Origin: Branchinecta lynchi
Taxonomy: Eukaryota > Arthropoda > Branchiopoda > Anostraca > Branchinectidae
NCBI GenBank assembly: GCA_023053575.1
Contig: JAKZAP010000009.1
Location: forward strand, 19,325,869 to 19,389,868
Length of the DNA stretch: 64,000 bases
Reading direction: 5' to 3'
Made by a program: the position numbers and the translations under genes. The notes beneath the pieces are model-generated. The model did not search any database and was not told the DNA's origin. It saw nothing but the letters and a program-made list of their open reading frames with translations. How positions within the stretch are numbered: the stretch's first letter is position 1; every line of letters begins with the position of its first letter. This document shows, in pieces, positions 21,801 through 34,121 of this stretch.

Positions 21801-21960
21801 ACTGAATAGGACCCTTGCCAAGAAGGGCCGAAATATAGCTGTAATAAAATTCAGTTGAGGTATTGATTTTGCACTGTCGAATATGCCGAAATATCCTTAG
21901 AATAAAATTCAGCTGATGTTGCTTATCTGCTTGGCGCAGTCAAATATAATCCGCCCCAGA
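21801..21960 (+). repeat. Family B subtype 2 fragments
   Basis: GGACCCTTGCCAAGAAGGGC, GAAATATAGCTGTAATAAAA, TTCAG(T/C)TGA and TTTGCACTGTCGAATATG, then a second partial unit with GAAATATCCTTAGAATAAAA. Confidence 0.5.
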
Positions 21961-22079
21961 TTTTCCTTTTGTTATTTTATTCTGATAATAATGAAAATTT
22001 AATTTGTTTTCTAGTGTGATCTGGTCATTTATCATGGTCATGCGCAAGTCCTTACACTCACTTGGCTAACACAATACCC

Positions 22080-22320
22080 ACGATCACAATGCCCACGACT
22101 CATAATGCCACGACTCAAAATACCAACGCCTCAAAATGTCCACGATTGAATTATTCGAGGTTTTCGGTCTGTAGTCAACTGGAATTAGTGACTGAGTGAG
22201 AAACGCAAGGAGTAGACTAAGTATCAGAATGGCGATACCATGCCCACCATCACAATGCCCACGACTCAAAATACCCACGGCTCAAAATGCCCACGACTGA
22301 TTTATTCGAGGTGTTCAGTC
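22080..22320. repeat. Tandem duplication with 16-bp CACGACTCAAAATGCC subrepeats
   Basis: Two units of about 180 bp: CACGACTCAAAAT(A/G)CC subrepeats, TTATTCGAGG, then CTGGAATTAGT and GAGTGAGAAACG. The second unit is split by the hAT-like element and continues at 23227-23290. Confidence 0.6.
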
Positions 22321-23218
22321 CAGTGCTTCCACTTCTACTGTATTTCAAAGTAGAATACTTTATTTTGGACCATTCTACTTTTTAATTTTCTAACCTACTT
22401 TACTACTTTATTTCTACTCTTTTTTGTCTTTTGGTTGGATTACCAAGCAGAAAATAAGTTTATCTCCAATAATTTTGTCTGCGACACACTGCGGTTTGGA
22501 AAACAATCTGGCTTTGTATAAAATTATCTCAATTTAACCACGAAAGAGGCTGATTTTTTTGCCTGCGGCGCACATTTTAACAGAGTAACAAATTATTTAA
22601 ACAGAAAACAGGCTGACTGTCAGCTCACAGTTGTTTTTTCTACGAAAATGTTCATATTTTAGCAGAAAACAGGATAGAATTTTGCCTGCGGCGTACATTT
22701 TGAACATAATCTGGTTTTGTGCGAAAATATCTGTAGGCTAATTGAAAACAGTCAGATTTTCGAAGTTTTTGCCTGTTATGCACAATTTGCACAGAAGTCT
22801 CAGTATTTTAGCAGAAAACAGGATTTTTTTCAGAATTTTTTCCTACGGCGCACAGTTTTAACACAATCTGGCTTGACAAAAATATCTGTAATTTGGGAGA
22901 AAACAGGATTATTTAAATAAAATTGCCTGCGGCGCACACTTTCAACAAAGTATCGTTTTGTACTAGAAATTCCGTATTTTAGAAGAAAAACAATATTTAT
23001 TTTTACTTTTTAAATTATTCCTGAAGGAAAAGATTGAAAATAAATGGGCTCATTAAGCATTGACGTGTGAAATAACAGGCCTGATGATTGCATTGCTCCT
23101 GAATTATGCCTGCTTTTGACATAAAACAACTTTTTTTTTATTATCGAAATCTACTTTTATCTACTTTATTTTGGAGAGGCTGCTACTTATTTTTAGAGAG
23201 GGTCGAGTGGAAGCACTG
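22321..23218. mobile_element. Non-autonomous hAT-like element with internal minisatellite
   Basis: Ends CAGTGCTTCCAC and GTGGAAGCACTG, with exact 8-bp duplication GTTCAGTC at 22313-22320 and 23219-23226. Inside (22478-22990) are six units of about 76-124 bp, marked by GCCTGCGGCGCACA near 22478, 22561, 22685, 22772, 22850 and 22926, with AGCAGAAAACAGGAT motifs. No transposase remains; 898 bp. Confidence 0.85.
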
Positions 23219-23866
23219 GTTCAGTCTGTAGAAAACTGGAATTAGTCATGAGTGAGAAACGGAAGGAGTAGACCGAGTGTCAGAATGGCGATATTCGTAT
23301 GTTGAACTGGTATAATCTCGATTATAGTATAATACTACAACACTGTGCCGAATTCGGAAAAACAAACTGAATCGCAAACAGCGATCTTAATACTGTCATT
23401 TTTAACTAAGAACAATTGTACCTTTATGTTGTAAGGTTTGGATCACCTAAGTTTCACTTTCTGTGTTGGAACAGTTTCATATGAGATTTCTTAGTACTTT
23501 CATGGAAATATTTCTGGTTTGATCAACAAACAGAAAAATCACTCCTTCAATACCTTTACCGTGGTAATCCTGTCACATGTAATCTCGTTGTCAGTTGTCC
23601 AAGGTTGATGTCCCAGGTCCCCTGTGGACAGTTGAAGTCGTTGGAATTTTGAACTAAGACGATTTTAGCCTTCCTTGTGAACATTTTAAACTGTCGGCAT
23701 TTTGGCCCGTCAACATTTTTGACGGTTTCGATTGCGGGGTCTTTACTTGTGCGCCTTTTAACTCGTGAGCATTTGGATTGTGGACATTGTGATAGAGGGC
23801 AAAAAGATTATGGCTATTTTGGGATCCACCCACTCACATCAAGTGGAAACATTTTCTACTCCACAC

Positions 23867-24260
23867 ATCCACATAGGGAACAAAGCGGAAGTCACGATTT
23901 GATAATTTGTTTGTACACAAAATAACATTCAGGACAGCATGCGACATATTTTTAGATTTCAGAATGTCTCTTCTAATTACTTCCTACATGGAACAAAGTC
24001 AAGGTAGTCACTATTTGATATTTTTTTTTTACACAAAATAACATTCAGGACAGCATGTGACATATAAGTTTTTTCAGATTTCAGAATGTCTCTTCTAATT
24101 ACTTCCTACATGGAACAAAGTCAAGGTAGTCACGATTTGACACCACTGTTTTAAATCGAATAACATTCTGAACTATGTGTATGTTTTTCAACGAACTTGC
24201 GTTTTCATTTAGAACGTATCCTATAATTACGTCCTATCATGGAAGACTCAAGGAAGCCAC
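23867..24260 (+). repeat. Tandem repeat, three units of about 120 bp
   Basis: CACAAAATAACATTCAGGAC near 23918 and 24034 and a diverged AATCGAATAACATTCTG near 24158. Each unit has CAGAATGTCTCTTCTAATTA and TACATGGAACAAAGTCAAGG. The first two are nearly identical. Confidence 0.65.
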
Positions 24261-24409
24261 GACTTCAATTTGCTTGATGATTTGGCTTTTCACGCGTTAG
24301 TTTTTCATTAACATGTATGGGTAAAGACATCCCATCTATTGGCTCTATACAAATCTGAATCAGCTGGAAAAGTAAGAAATTAACGACTGCTAAGGTGTCA
24401 TAGTATAGG

Positions 24410-24570
24410 ATATAACAATAATAATAATGTATTTAAAGCCTTAGGGCCGTATACACACAACTAAATATACAACTTCATAATAAGTACGCGATCAACTTTT
24501 ATTTTAACAATATTCAATACGAATCTACATCGATAGATAGATAGATAAATCTTTTTATTCGCCAAAAACT
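24410..24570 (-). mobile_element. Non-LTR 3' ends, minus (ATT and GATA tails)
   Basis: ATAATAATAATGTATTTAAA then GCCTTAGGGCCGTATA (24438) is the reverse of the plus copy at 24830-24920. Just right of it a GATAGATAGATAGATAAATC tail (about 24532) starts another minus end. Confidence 0.5.
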
Positions 24571-24829
24571 GATCGTGGCTCACGCCAAATTTGTTCGGTA
24601 TAGTCATGGACATAAATGAGCACACACATATTAGGCCTACGCATTTCAATTGATGCCAGGAGCTTTCGGAGTTAAGGGGATCTTATATTAAGGGGAGTGT
24701 TTTGCTTCTTCCGGATATCCTGAATAGCACTTCGGAAAGGGTTATAAAAAAGGTGTGCGAATTTATTGACGGAGCGCTGAAGCTAAGAGCGATTAAGCTT
24801 AGTAGGGAGGCTTCATAGCCGTTGGACAA

Positions 24830-24920
24830 TATTGTTGTTGTCTTCTTTTTGTGTATTATTGTTGTCTTATGTATATGGCCCCTGGGCTTTTAAATACACT
24901 TATTATTATTATTATACAAC
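24830..24920 (+). mobile_element. Non-LTR 3' end with (ATT)n tail
   Basis: ATGTATATGGCCCCTGGGCT then TTTAAATACACTTATTATTA: the GGCCC-nn-GGGC motif followed by a trinucleotide tail. Lies in inverted orientation to 24410-24470. Confidence 0.5.
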
Positions 24921-25119
24921 GGCCATAAATAAGATGATAAATTTAAACTACCAGCTCAGCTTATGCTTCGTTATACATCTTTAAAAATGGGACAAACCTT
25001 TTTCAAACCTCTGGTGGGCATATTTAATTGGCTGCAACTTTTCAACCGTGGTAGCTACCTTGCGAGGGAGCCTTTTTGACAGCTTTTCAGAAGGGAAAAT
25101 ATTTTTTCGGATCGGATGA

Positions 25120-26182
25120 TTCAGAGATTTGATATTCAGAGATTACCCCCCCCCCCCCAGCAAGATTCTAATTCTGTCCCCCCAGCAAGATTCCCTTAAA
25201 ATCGAGAGCTCGCGACACCGTGCAACCACGTGGGCCAGGTCATCGTCTCCCTTTCCGCGAAGGGCACATGGGGCTGTTCGTACTGAGGAAACTCTTTTTT
25301 TTTTTTTTTTAATAATTGCAGATGTGCTAGGACGATGAAACATTGGCTGGCGCATTAGACCCGACAAGATTGACTTGGAAATAGTCACTTCCTTATACGA
25401 CCATCTGGAGGGGGGGGATGTGAAGGGAGCAGAAATCAGAAATCTGGATGCATGCACAACTTTCGAACCGGTGATGATATCTTAATGAAACTTGGCAGTT
25501 ATGAAGATTACATACCTCTTGTGTTGCTCATTTTTGCTGCAAGGGTTTTGCTTACATCCCGATGAAAAATTTGTAGCCTGCGTAGTAGTACGAAAACGTT
25601 ACATGTAATACTATATAATAGCAAAGAATACTATCATTTAATGTGCCTCAGGGTCCAATCTTATGTAGTAGTATCCAGTAGCATTCTGTCTTGCCATAGT
25701 AGCATCCAGTCTTGCTAATAGTAGCATATAGTAGTATGCAGTAACACGGGAGCCTTGAAGCAGAAGCATGTAGCAGCATCGTTAGTACTGCATGCAACTT
25801 TTTTCGTACTACTTCATAGTGCTATTTTGGGACAAATTTTTCATCGGGATATGAGTTCCTAGTCCCCTTAAAGTTCTTATCTCAACCACAGACTGAAAAA
25901 AAATGGGCAAATAGATACATATCATGATGTACAAGGGCCCAAGATCATCTTTGCTCAAGAGTTTTGCTTACAAACCAATTCCTTAAAGTACTTATCTTCA
26001 CCGCAAAGTACAAAAAATACTTTTGAGCAAACGATACAGCTTCATGATCCCCAAAGGTCAATGAACATTCATGCCTCAAGGGTTTTGCTTACGAAGGTTT
26101 ACAGCAAACCCACGAGTTGACAATTTCTCTTCCTCTGACCCAACTTTGCAAGGGCCATATGAGCTTCTAGCTCTTGTTCCTG
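25120..26182 (-). mobile_element. Family D-type fragments, interrupted
   Basis: Reverse of family D motifs: GATGTGCTAGGACGATGAAA, a G-run, AACTTGGCAGTTATG, then repeats with AAGGGTTTTGCTTAC and CAAGGGCCATATGAGCTTCT, the reverse of the D 5' end. A minus segment near 25219-25290 translates to CALRGKGDDDLAHVVARCRE, which could be a decayed retrotransposon zinc knuckle. The MITE at 25558-25848 splits the unit. Confidence 0.5.
25558..25848 (+). mobile_element. CCCGATG-family MITE, intact
   Basis: Inverted ends CCCGATGAAAAATTTGT and ACAAATTTTTCATCGGG, flanked by AT at 25556-25557 and 25849-25850. Interior has the AGTAGTAT/AGTAGCAT run shared with 11876 and 56764. Inserted in a family D unit after GGGTTTTGCTTAC. 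Confidence 0.8.
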
Positions 26183-26236
26183 ATTTCAACGGCTTTTTTT
26201 GTTGTTTAATTTGTAAACAAAAAGCACAAATATTCC

Positions 26237-26420
26237 TTGCGACTGCGAATCATATTTGATAGTGCAAAACGGATACGTCAGATGAATTTTATTGGAGCTG
26301 TATTTTCCTAACTATTTTCCCCGGTTTTGAGCGTGAAGAGGGCCTTTGCCAAGAAGTGCCGAAACATAGCTCCAATACAATTCAGCTGGTGTATCCGTTT
26401 TTGCACTATCAAATATGAAA
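26237..26420. mobile_element. Family B subtype 2, palindromic copy
   Basis: Left CATATTTGATAGTGCAAAAC and GGATACGTCAG mirror the right TTTTTGCACTATCAAATATG. Only the right arm carries GTGAAGAGGGCCTTTGCCAA and GCCGAAACATAGCTCC. It lies 43 bp downstream of the donor of CBM14 exon 2. Confidence 0.6.
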
Positions 26421-26462
26421 GTAAAAATCCTAAACCTGAAAACATAAATTAACAAAACTTAC

Positions 26463-26558
26463 TTGACAGTCAGCTTCGATGTCTGCAAAGTAGCCATTGC
26501 CTCTGCCATTGCACTTGAACGAAGTTTTTGGGATTTTGCCAAGATTTCGACCAGCCAG
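26463..26558 (-). CDS. Chitin-binding (CBM14, CPAP1-like) secreted protein, exon 2
   Basis: Minus-strand exon of 32 codons between an acceptor ATTTTGCAG|CTGG and a donor TCAA|GTAAGTTTTG. It begins LAGRNLGKIPKTSF, then KCNGRGNGYFADIEADCQ. This is the start of a peritrophin-A domain: the first cysteine is residue 34 of the joined protein, the second residue 49, with the common G-Y-F/Y-A-D-x-E-x-x-C-Q signature between them. The Ile-Pro-x-Thr-Ser-Phe lead-in resembles arthropod CPAP1 proteins. Both splice sites are canonical and both junctions are phase 0. The exon is only 96 bp and sits 12.4 kb from exon 1 and 7.5 kb from exon 3, in repeat-filled DNA. Confidence 0.8.
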
Positions 26559-26599
26559 CTGCAAAATGAATAAGTAGTGACAATCAAATCTCACAACTA

Positions 26600-27830
26600 C
26601 TCACTGTATTACTACAAATCCCTGATTTTCGGATATTCTACGCAATATATATTAATCCTCCTATAGTTTCAGTTGAAAAACGGATGTTGAAATTTGAAGC
26701 TTAACTGAAAAGCCAACTTATTTGTGTGTCACAGCATTATTTGGATTGTGTTAAAGGATTTATTTTATTTGTCACTGTTTGCTCTGCTATGACGCGGTAA
26801 ATTTGACAAACGCGGCTTTTCTGTGGCCAGTGATCAGCTTCCAGAAGGTACCTCACTGCGTGGACACTTATTTTTCGTAAATCGTTTCCATTAAATGATC
26901 CTTTACACGATGGGTATTTACCCGTACTCCACGGGTATTTTTCCCCGCAACAGCAACAAATCCCCGGGTATTTTGGACTTCAATTTCGCGAACTTTTTAC
27001 CCGGGGATTTGCTTGTCGATGGATATTTTATGACGAAGGCAACAACAAAATCGGATTTTCGAGCAATAATTTTGATTATGTCCGCATAAGAAGTGATCCA
27101 AATGAACACATGTTTGTGTAAATTGTAAAGAGATATCCTGAGCTTTATAACCTTGGAATTTATTGCCACATGACAGTACTCTCCCTTGATAAATTCCCGG
27201 GTACCGTGTGAACACTTTCCTCTCTTGTCTCCGGGGAAAAATACCCGCCGTGTAAAAGATCCTTAAGCCTATAACACTGGTACAAGCGCATAGAGGCATC
27301 ACACACCCGACAAGGGAATTCCTCTATATGAAAATGTAATATTCGTGAAAAGCGAAGCAACGAACTCCTAGATTGTCCTAGTTCGGCCCTTTTCGGATAA
27401 ACTTTAAAGGTTAGTGATATCCTTTTCACCTCTAGTTTGTACCCCAGGGGGCAGCAGAGACTAAAATTTCCGACATTGGGGTGGTCCCTTTTCCAGCAAA
27501 TATCCAAATTTAAATTGGGTAGTCTTTTTAAAAAAAATTCTATGTCAGAATTTAAATTGGGTGGTGGGGAACCCCCTCCTCGAAAAGTGCCATTTCCGAG
27601 GCTTCATGTCAGAAATTTGAGTCTCTGTTGCCCCCTGTTGTACCCAGTAATTCCTGCAACTGGAAAAGTACTCGCTATGTTCGAGGACTATGATGTTTTG
27701 CATCAAAATTTACGTGTTTTTTTCTCTCTTTTCTGTGTTCCTTTTAGTGCTCCATCTTTGCCATTTTGGTATTACGATGGGTAAATAAACACATATATAC
27801 ATATTAGGAAGAAGAAGAAGAAACTTAAAA
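26600..27830. other. Intron: no gene; small palindromes
   Basis: ACAAATCCCTGATTTTCGGATA at 26617 is a fragment of a family C end. Around 26890-27260 an inverted arrangement of ACCCGGGGATTT/AATCCCCGGGTA-type sequence and TTTTTCCCCGC.../GGGGAAAAATACCCG suggests an old foldback repeat. Other open frames look spurious. Confidence 0.35.
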
Positions 27831-27839
27831 GAACTGGGA

Positions 27840-28110
27840 TCCTGGCTTTTTCGTCTGACCCTATGCCAAATGTTGGGCACTCGTGGCACCCTAACCCTGA
27901 TCTACTTCACTATAAAGGAATTCTAATAGGTTGATTTCTGAAGTTCACACTAAGTCATCAGTATTTTCTTGGATTAGGGTTTTGAAGTTCAACGCAGTTC
28001 ATCAGTATTGTCTTGGATTAGGGTATTCAACATTTGGTATTCAGCGGTAGGCTCAAGGTATGCCCAACAGTGGATGTACCAAGAGTTTGACATATGTATC
28101 CAGAAAGACG
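27840..28110. repeat. Family C relic
   Basis: CCCTATGCCAAATGTTGGGC, CCCTAACCCTGATCTACTTC and CATCAGTATTTTCTTGGATT match the interior of 12992-13292 and 39869-40197; ends are gone. Confidence 0.5.
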
Positions 28111-28499
28111 TCTGTGGTAGGCCGTATCTCAGCTCTTCAAACATGTAAGTAGAAACAAGGAAAATAAAAACAAAGATTCAAGGGTTGGACCGAAAATTAA
28201 AGGGTTGGATACTGATTCACTCTGCTTCCGCAATCCTTGTACCCCAGATTCTGCAGCTATGTCGCCTACTCTAGTCTTTGTTGGGGATCCCTTCTGAAGG
28301 CTTATGGGCTTGTTAATGTCGTCTGTAACAGGTATTGGGGAGAAGTGGTTTTTGTCACCTCAGGATCCCCGACCTGTTATCTATTTCTGTCTTATATTAC
28401 GGAGACTTGAAGCAGGTGATTGGGAGCTGAAACAGCTTCCGTTTACTTCATTGGTTCAATATGGCTTCCACCCAAACAGTAATAGATTTAGCGGCTATT

Positions 28500-28870
28500 G
28501 GTGTCTTATATTACCGGTATTTTTGTTTGGGGGGGGGGGATTTACCGACTGGCTGGTCAGTTTTACCGTCTGTTTTCGCACAAAAAAACGAAACTTGACC
28601 CCTTGACCAACTGATCACCTAGAATGTTAAAAATCGTAACTGGATTTTCATTCCACTAACTGGAGGAGCCAGGGAGGAGCTAACACAAAAGCAGCCGCAA
28701 CGTTCACCTAGAGGCGTCACTAGCCAATTTTTTTATATTTTTTTTTTGGGGGGGGGGGGATTTACCGACTGCTGGTCAGTTTTACCGACTGTTTTGACGA
28801 AAATGACTAATATTAAGGGAAAAAATACTGTTTTTTCCGAAAAAAATGACTATTTCTACGAAAAACCGAT
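28500..28870 (+). repeat. Family J G-run repeat, two copies
   Basis: Two copies of a G10-12 run followed by GATTTACCGACTG(G)CTGGTCAG and TTTTACCG at about 28530 and 28750. Related to 7226-7300. The second is preceded by GAGGCGTCACTAGCCAATTT. Confidence 0.45.
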
Positions 28871-29970
28871 TGTTTCTTATTCTCTAGCTATCTACATTGT
28901 TTGTTGATTTATACCGTACATGGCCGATACTGGTATGAGTGTTACAGTTCAAAGTCAGCTTGGGCTGAAAGAACACTTCTTCATTCATTCGTTTTGGAGG
29001 GGTTGCCGACTCCCCGCACGTCCTGTACACCCTTTCTCGTCACTGGCTAAAATCAGCGGTTCCGGCCATAAATTAGTCGATTCATCTCTCAAATGCTTCT
29101 AAATATGCTGCTTTTGATGTTCTAACACCTGGCTAGGCGTCTAGGCCAGCGTCGGCACCGGCCTGGCACCGGGAACTTGCTGTACACTAAAATAGATAGT
29201 GGGCAACCCCTTGTTTGTTCTAAGTGGTGAAAGAGAATCGACGGGGCAGGAAATCAGATGAACAAAAAGAATAACAAGATTTTGACCTTCAGATCTGCTC
29301 TAAATAATTTGGAGCAGTTCCGGAAGGTGTGGTGGCAAAAATAATGAATATACCTTAGTGCCGATGATTTCAAGCCGAAAACCTGCTAATTACAAGAGAA
29401 GAGATCTAGTCGTGAATTAACCTGTGGCATTACAGTCTCTGAGTTCGAGCTTCACGCACTACGTACGCGAAAACCGCAATGGTTCCATTCTTCATTTTCG
29501 TCTGGAGGTTTTGCAGTAAAAACTTATCGTTTTTCGGTGGGAAAGCTTAGTTAAGACTTTCTGAAACTGTCACGGAATTTTCTATTTCAGTTTCGACTAT
29601 AAAGTCGAAGGAGTAGTTCAGACAAGCTCCCCTCCCGTTAAAGCCCAAGTCACAGCTTCTGTTCCAGTGTTCTAACATGCGCAAGTCGTTAAAACCGCTG
29701 CTGGTTTTCTCGATTATCAACAAACCGCCCTAGGCTGTTATAAGCCTCGCTCGCCCCCCCCCCCCCTTGGTTTGTATGTGAAACATAACTGGTATTTCTG
29801 ACCAGTGACCTCCTCGGTAGCAGCAAGTCAGAGCCTGGTCGCCTCGAGAGAGCCAAACACGGAAGAGGCAAGAATCAGTGTAATGAGATTGGCCGGATAC
29901 AAATATAATACTAGACCTACGTTGCCCGGGCAACGTGAAGTGTTGCGGCAACCTTTGTCCGGCTTCGCCG
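28871..29970. other. Intron: only fragments
   Basis: A family B outer-end fragment (AAAGTCAGCTTGGGCTGAAA) lies at 28951. A poly-C run is near 29754-29766. GTTGCCCGGGCAAC forms a small palindrome near 29921-29934. No exon was recognised. Confidence 0.4.
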
Positions 29971-29973
29971 GCT

Positions 29974-32900
29974 AAAGTGTTGCGAGAGCAACACTTTGGT
30001 TTTGTTTCTTCGCTGTTGGTTAAATGCTGAAATTGTCAACTTATCGAAGCTTTTAAAACGGTATGTTCTAAAAAGAATAATCACATAATCAAAAGATGTT
30101 CTTTAGCGTTGTAAAACCAACAACAAAACAATATCGGAAGAAGGCTATCCGTAACGTTTCAGGATTAAAATACCATAGATGACACTATTAATTATTACAA
30201 AACTACCTTATTGTTTTACATTACCGTATCGTTTGTACCCGTTGCGTAAACAGTTAATCCTAGGTTATAGCGATAGACCATCGATACAAACTTTCTTACT
30301 GTCATATTTACAGAAATCGAATACAATGTGCACCAATTTTCAAAAATGTCTAGCCCCTCGTGCTTACTTACAAGTCCCTCTCCCGTGATTGACATCAAAT
30401 TCACCAGAAACAAATAATGGATACACCAGCTATCAAAAGTTGCAAACCCCTCATCGCTGAAGATGATTATAGCATAAAAGCCGATTATTACTTACAAGTC
30501 CCATGCATGTCTTAGAATTGGGAACAAAATTGTTCTTATCATCGAATACACCTGAGACAAATAACAGGTATACCAACTAGCAAAAGCTGCAAACTCCTCG
30601 TTGCCGAAGATGATTATGAGCTAACAGTCGACTGTTGCTTACAAGTCCCTGACATGTCTCACAACTGGTATCGCCTATTTTTGGTTTCAGTGTGCACCTT
30701 ACTCCTAAAGTTGTCAACCCCCTGAAACTTTCAAACTGGTTTATCTCATGAAGGATTTTTGTTAAAAAAAATGGATGGCATATATTTTGATCAGCTCTTC
30801 AAGGGCTATCGATTGCCCTAACCACAACAAAAGCATATCGGAAAAAGGGACTAAATTGACTTTGCAGTCAGTTGAACTTTATCCTTTTCAATCGTAGACA
30901 TCGTGACGGATGAAAACTTGGAATAATATCCTATATAATCTAGTTGGTATTATAAAGCTATCCGTAACTTTTTAGGATTAAAATACCATAGATGACACTA
31001 TTAATTATTACGAAACTACCTTGTTTTACATTACAGTATCGTTTGTACCCGTTGCGTTAACAGTAAATCCTAGGTTACAGCGATAGACCAACGATACAAA
31101 CTTTCTTACCGTCAGATCTATATAAATCGAATACAATTTGCAACAATTTGCACAAAATTCTAGCCCCTCGTGCACCGATTCTACTGACAAGTCCCTTTCC
31201 CGTGATAGACATCAAGTTCACCGGATAAAAATAATGGGTACACCGACTAGCAAAAGTTGCAAACCCATAATCGCTGAAGATTTGTGTAGCATAACAGCCG
31301 ATTATTACTTAAAAGTCCCTTGCAAGTTTTACATTTGAGAACCAAATTGTTCATCAAATGACAGGTACGCCAACTAGCGAGAGCTGCAAACCCCTCATTG
31401 CCGAAGATGATTATGAGCTAATAGTCACCTGTCGCGTACAAGTCCCCTAAAAGTCTCACAACTGGTATCGCTGATTTTTGGTTTCAGTGTGTATCTTACT
31501 ACTGAAGTTGTCAACCCCTTGAAACTTTCAAACTGGTGTATCTCATAAAGGAATTTTTTTTACCAAAAAATGGATGTCATATACTTTGATCAGCTCATCA
31601 GCGGCTATCGATTGCCGTCGAAGTCGAACTTTATCCTTTTCAATCGTAGATATCGTGACGGATGAAAACTTGGAACAATATCTTATATAATCTAGTTGAT
31701 ATTATAAAGCTATCCGTAACTTTTCAGGATTAAAATACCATAGATGACACTATTAATTATTACAAAATTACCTTATTGTTTTACATTACCGTATCGTTTG
31801 TACCCGTTGCGTAAACAGTTAATCCTAGGTTATAGCGATAGACCATCGATACAAACTTTCTTACTGTCATATTTACAGAAATCGAATACAATGTGCACCA
31901 ACTTTCAAAAATTTCTAGCCCCTCGTGAACCGATTCTTACTTACAAGTCCGTCTCCCGTGATTGACATCAAATTCACCGGAAACAAATAATGGATATACC
32001 AGCTATCAAAAGTTGCAAGCCCCTCATCGCTGAAGATGATTATAGCATAAGCTTTTTAAACGGGATGTTCTAAAAAAATTAATCATATGATCAAAAGGTA
32101 TTCTTCAGCGTTGTAAAAACAACAACAAAATAATATAGGAAGAAGGGACTAAATTAACTTTGCAGTCAATTGTACTTTATCCTTTTCAATCGTAGACATC
32201 GTGACTTATATAATCTAGTTGGTAATAGAAAGCTATCCGTAACTTTTCAGGATTAAAATACCATAGATGACACTATTAATTATTATGAAACTACCTCATT
32301 GCTTTACATTTTCGTTTGTATCCGTTGTGTAAACAGTTAATCCTCGGTTACATTGATAGACCATCGACACAAACTTTCTTACCGTCAGATTTATAGAAAT
32401 CGAATACAATGTGCACCCATTTGCAAAAATTCCTAACCCCTCGTGAACCGATTCCTACTTACAAGTCCCTCTCCCGTGATATACATTAAGTTAACCGGAA
32501 ACAAATAATGGGTACACCAGCTACCAAAAGCTGCAAACCCATCATCGCAGAAGATGATTGTAGCATAACAGCCGATTATTACTTACAAGTCCCTTGCATA
32601 TCTTACCATTGGGAACCAAATTGTTCTTACCATCGAATACACCGGAAACAAATAACAGGTATACCAACTAGCAAAAGCTGCAAACCCCTTATTACCGAAG
32701 ATGATTATGGGCTAACAGTCGACTGTTGCTTAAAAGTCCCCTATATGCATCATAACTGGTATCGCCTATTTTTGGTTTCAATGTACCTTACTATGAAGTT
32801 GTCAACCCCTTTGAAATTTTCAAACTGGTGTATCTCATGAAGGAATTTTTGTACCAAAAAATGGATGACATATACTTTGATCAGCCCATCAATGTCTATC

Positions 32901-33683
32901 GATTGCCGTCGAAAAAAAAATTCTACCTGTCTTAGTTCAAAAGTTGAGTTTTTTGCCGTAGGCCAACTTTCTAACGTCACGACTTAGAAAGGAGCAAAGG
33001 ATAAGCTCTACTTTCTTTAGCAATGAGAGAACTTTTAAAGTTTAGGAGGCACATCTGATACCGTTACTCTACCACAAACCAAAGTGCAAAAAAAAAAAAT
33101 TATAAACTCAGCTGAAATCGTCGCAGACATAGACAGAAACAATAGATGGCAGCACTTTCGGACCCGTGGGAAAAAGCCACTTTTTTGTCTCTGTAGATTT
33201 TTCTATTTATCACTCAAAGAAGATATGTTGGCTGTGGGGCCGGGTAACTGCCGCATATATTTAACACTTATAGATTTTAGTCCATCTTCAATTTGAAACT
33301 GGTGCCTGCCTGCTTGCGTGCTAGAACGGAGCTTTCCACTCGAAAGCAGAAACATCTTTTGATGAAACGAAAGGTTCGCTACACAACTTCAGATAGTCCT
33401 CTCTGACATAGGCTATACAACTCCACTTCACTTCGCAAACCGTAGGCTCTGGCTCGATGACAAGCAAAAACCATCCTTATTGGCCCCAGGCAAGAGTTCT
33501 ACGGAGCTTTCCAAAATGTAATGTCATATTCGTCAATCCGGCCTAAGGTCCACACTTTCCGTAAAAACCGCACAGGTTAGACCCTTCTCAGTTACCAGGA
33601 ATAAAATGAAATCGGAGTCATAGGAAAAAAAAAAAAAAAAAAAAAAAAACGAGGACAAAACCAAAGTGTTGCTCTCGCAACAC
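29974..33683 (+). mobile_element. 3.7 kb element with hairpin ends and tandem body (family F)
   Basis: The left end is a hairpin AAAGTGTTGC-GAGA-GCAACACTTT followed by GGTTTTG; the right end is ACAAAACCAAAGTGTTGC-TCTC-GCAACAC, its inverted repeat. The body has tandem units starting GCTATCCGTAAC(G/T)TTT at about 30147, 30955, 31709 and 32233 (spacing about 808, 754, 524). Each unit holds shorter subrepeats with AAAAGCTGCAAACCCCTCAT and GAAGATGATTAT. A poly-A run of over 20 lies at 33627-33650. No long ORF, so non-autonomous; class unknown. Confidence 0.65.
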
Positions 33684-33747
33684 AATAAAGGTCGAAACCT
33701 CGGAAATGAGAGCCCATTGGACGATTAGGGACATAAAAGGTCTTTAA

Positions 33748-34121
33748 AGGACCTGTCCTACCTATAATACTAATGATACCTACTTCCATAATCACTCCAC
33801 ATATTTCTAAACCCAGATACACCAATTTCGTACGGTACATTCTAACCCCTCTAACAAGACCACGCTGACATTCTCGCTTGCCGTGTTTTTGCTACCTTCA
33901 ATCTGTATTACGCTGTCGACAGTTGTCGGCGCGAAGTTTTTCCATCAGAAAAACCGGTTATGTAAATTGTCTCCCTGTTTTTGCCACAAGTCAACGGGTC
34001 TTGGAAAAGGCTTAAAACAGCCAAAACCGTGCGTTATTTGTTGAAAGCACAGCCTAGTTTTAAAGTATTCAATTATTTTAAAATACTGTAAGTTGAAGAG
34101 TAAAATAGTGCGAGGGGTCCT
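33748..34121 (+). mobile_element. TTAA-duplication MITE, intact
   Basis: AGGACCTGTCCTACC at left and GCGAGGGGTCCT at right, flanked by TTAA at 33744-33747 and 34122-34125. Body shared with 49963-50323 (inverted) and 5828: ATTTCTAAACCCAGATACAC, AACAGCCAAAACCGTG. TTAA duplication suggests a piggyBac-like source (inference). Confidence 0.75.

Noticed and set aside
30179..32840. Repeated 69-110 codon frames, e.g. starting MTLLIITKLPYCF
   Set aside because: They recur because the DNA is a tandem repeat, are truncated by unit differences, and show no domain or codon signal.
33627..33650. Poly-A tract as evidence of a processed pseudogene
   Set aside because: It lies inside family F before its end hairpin, with no coding sequence upstream.
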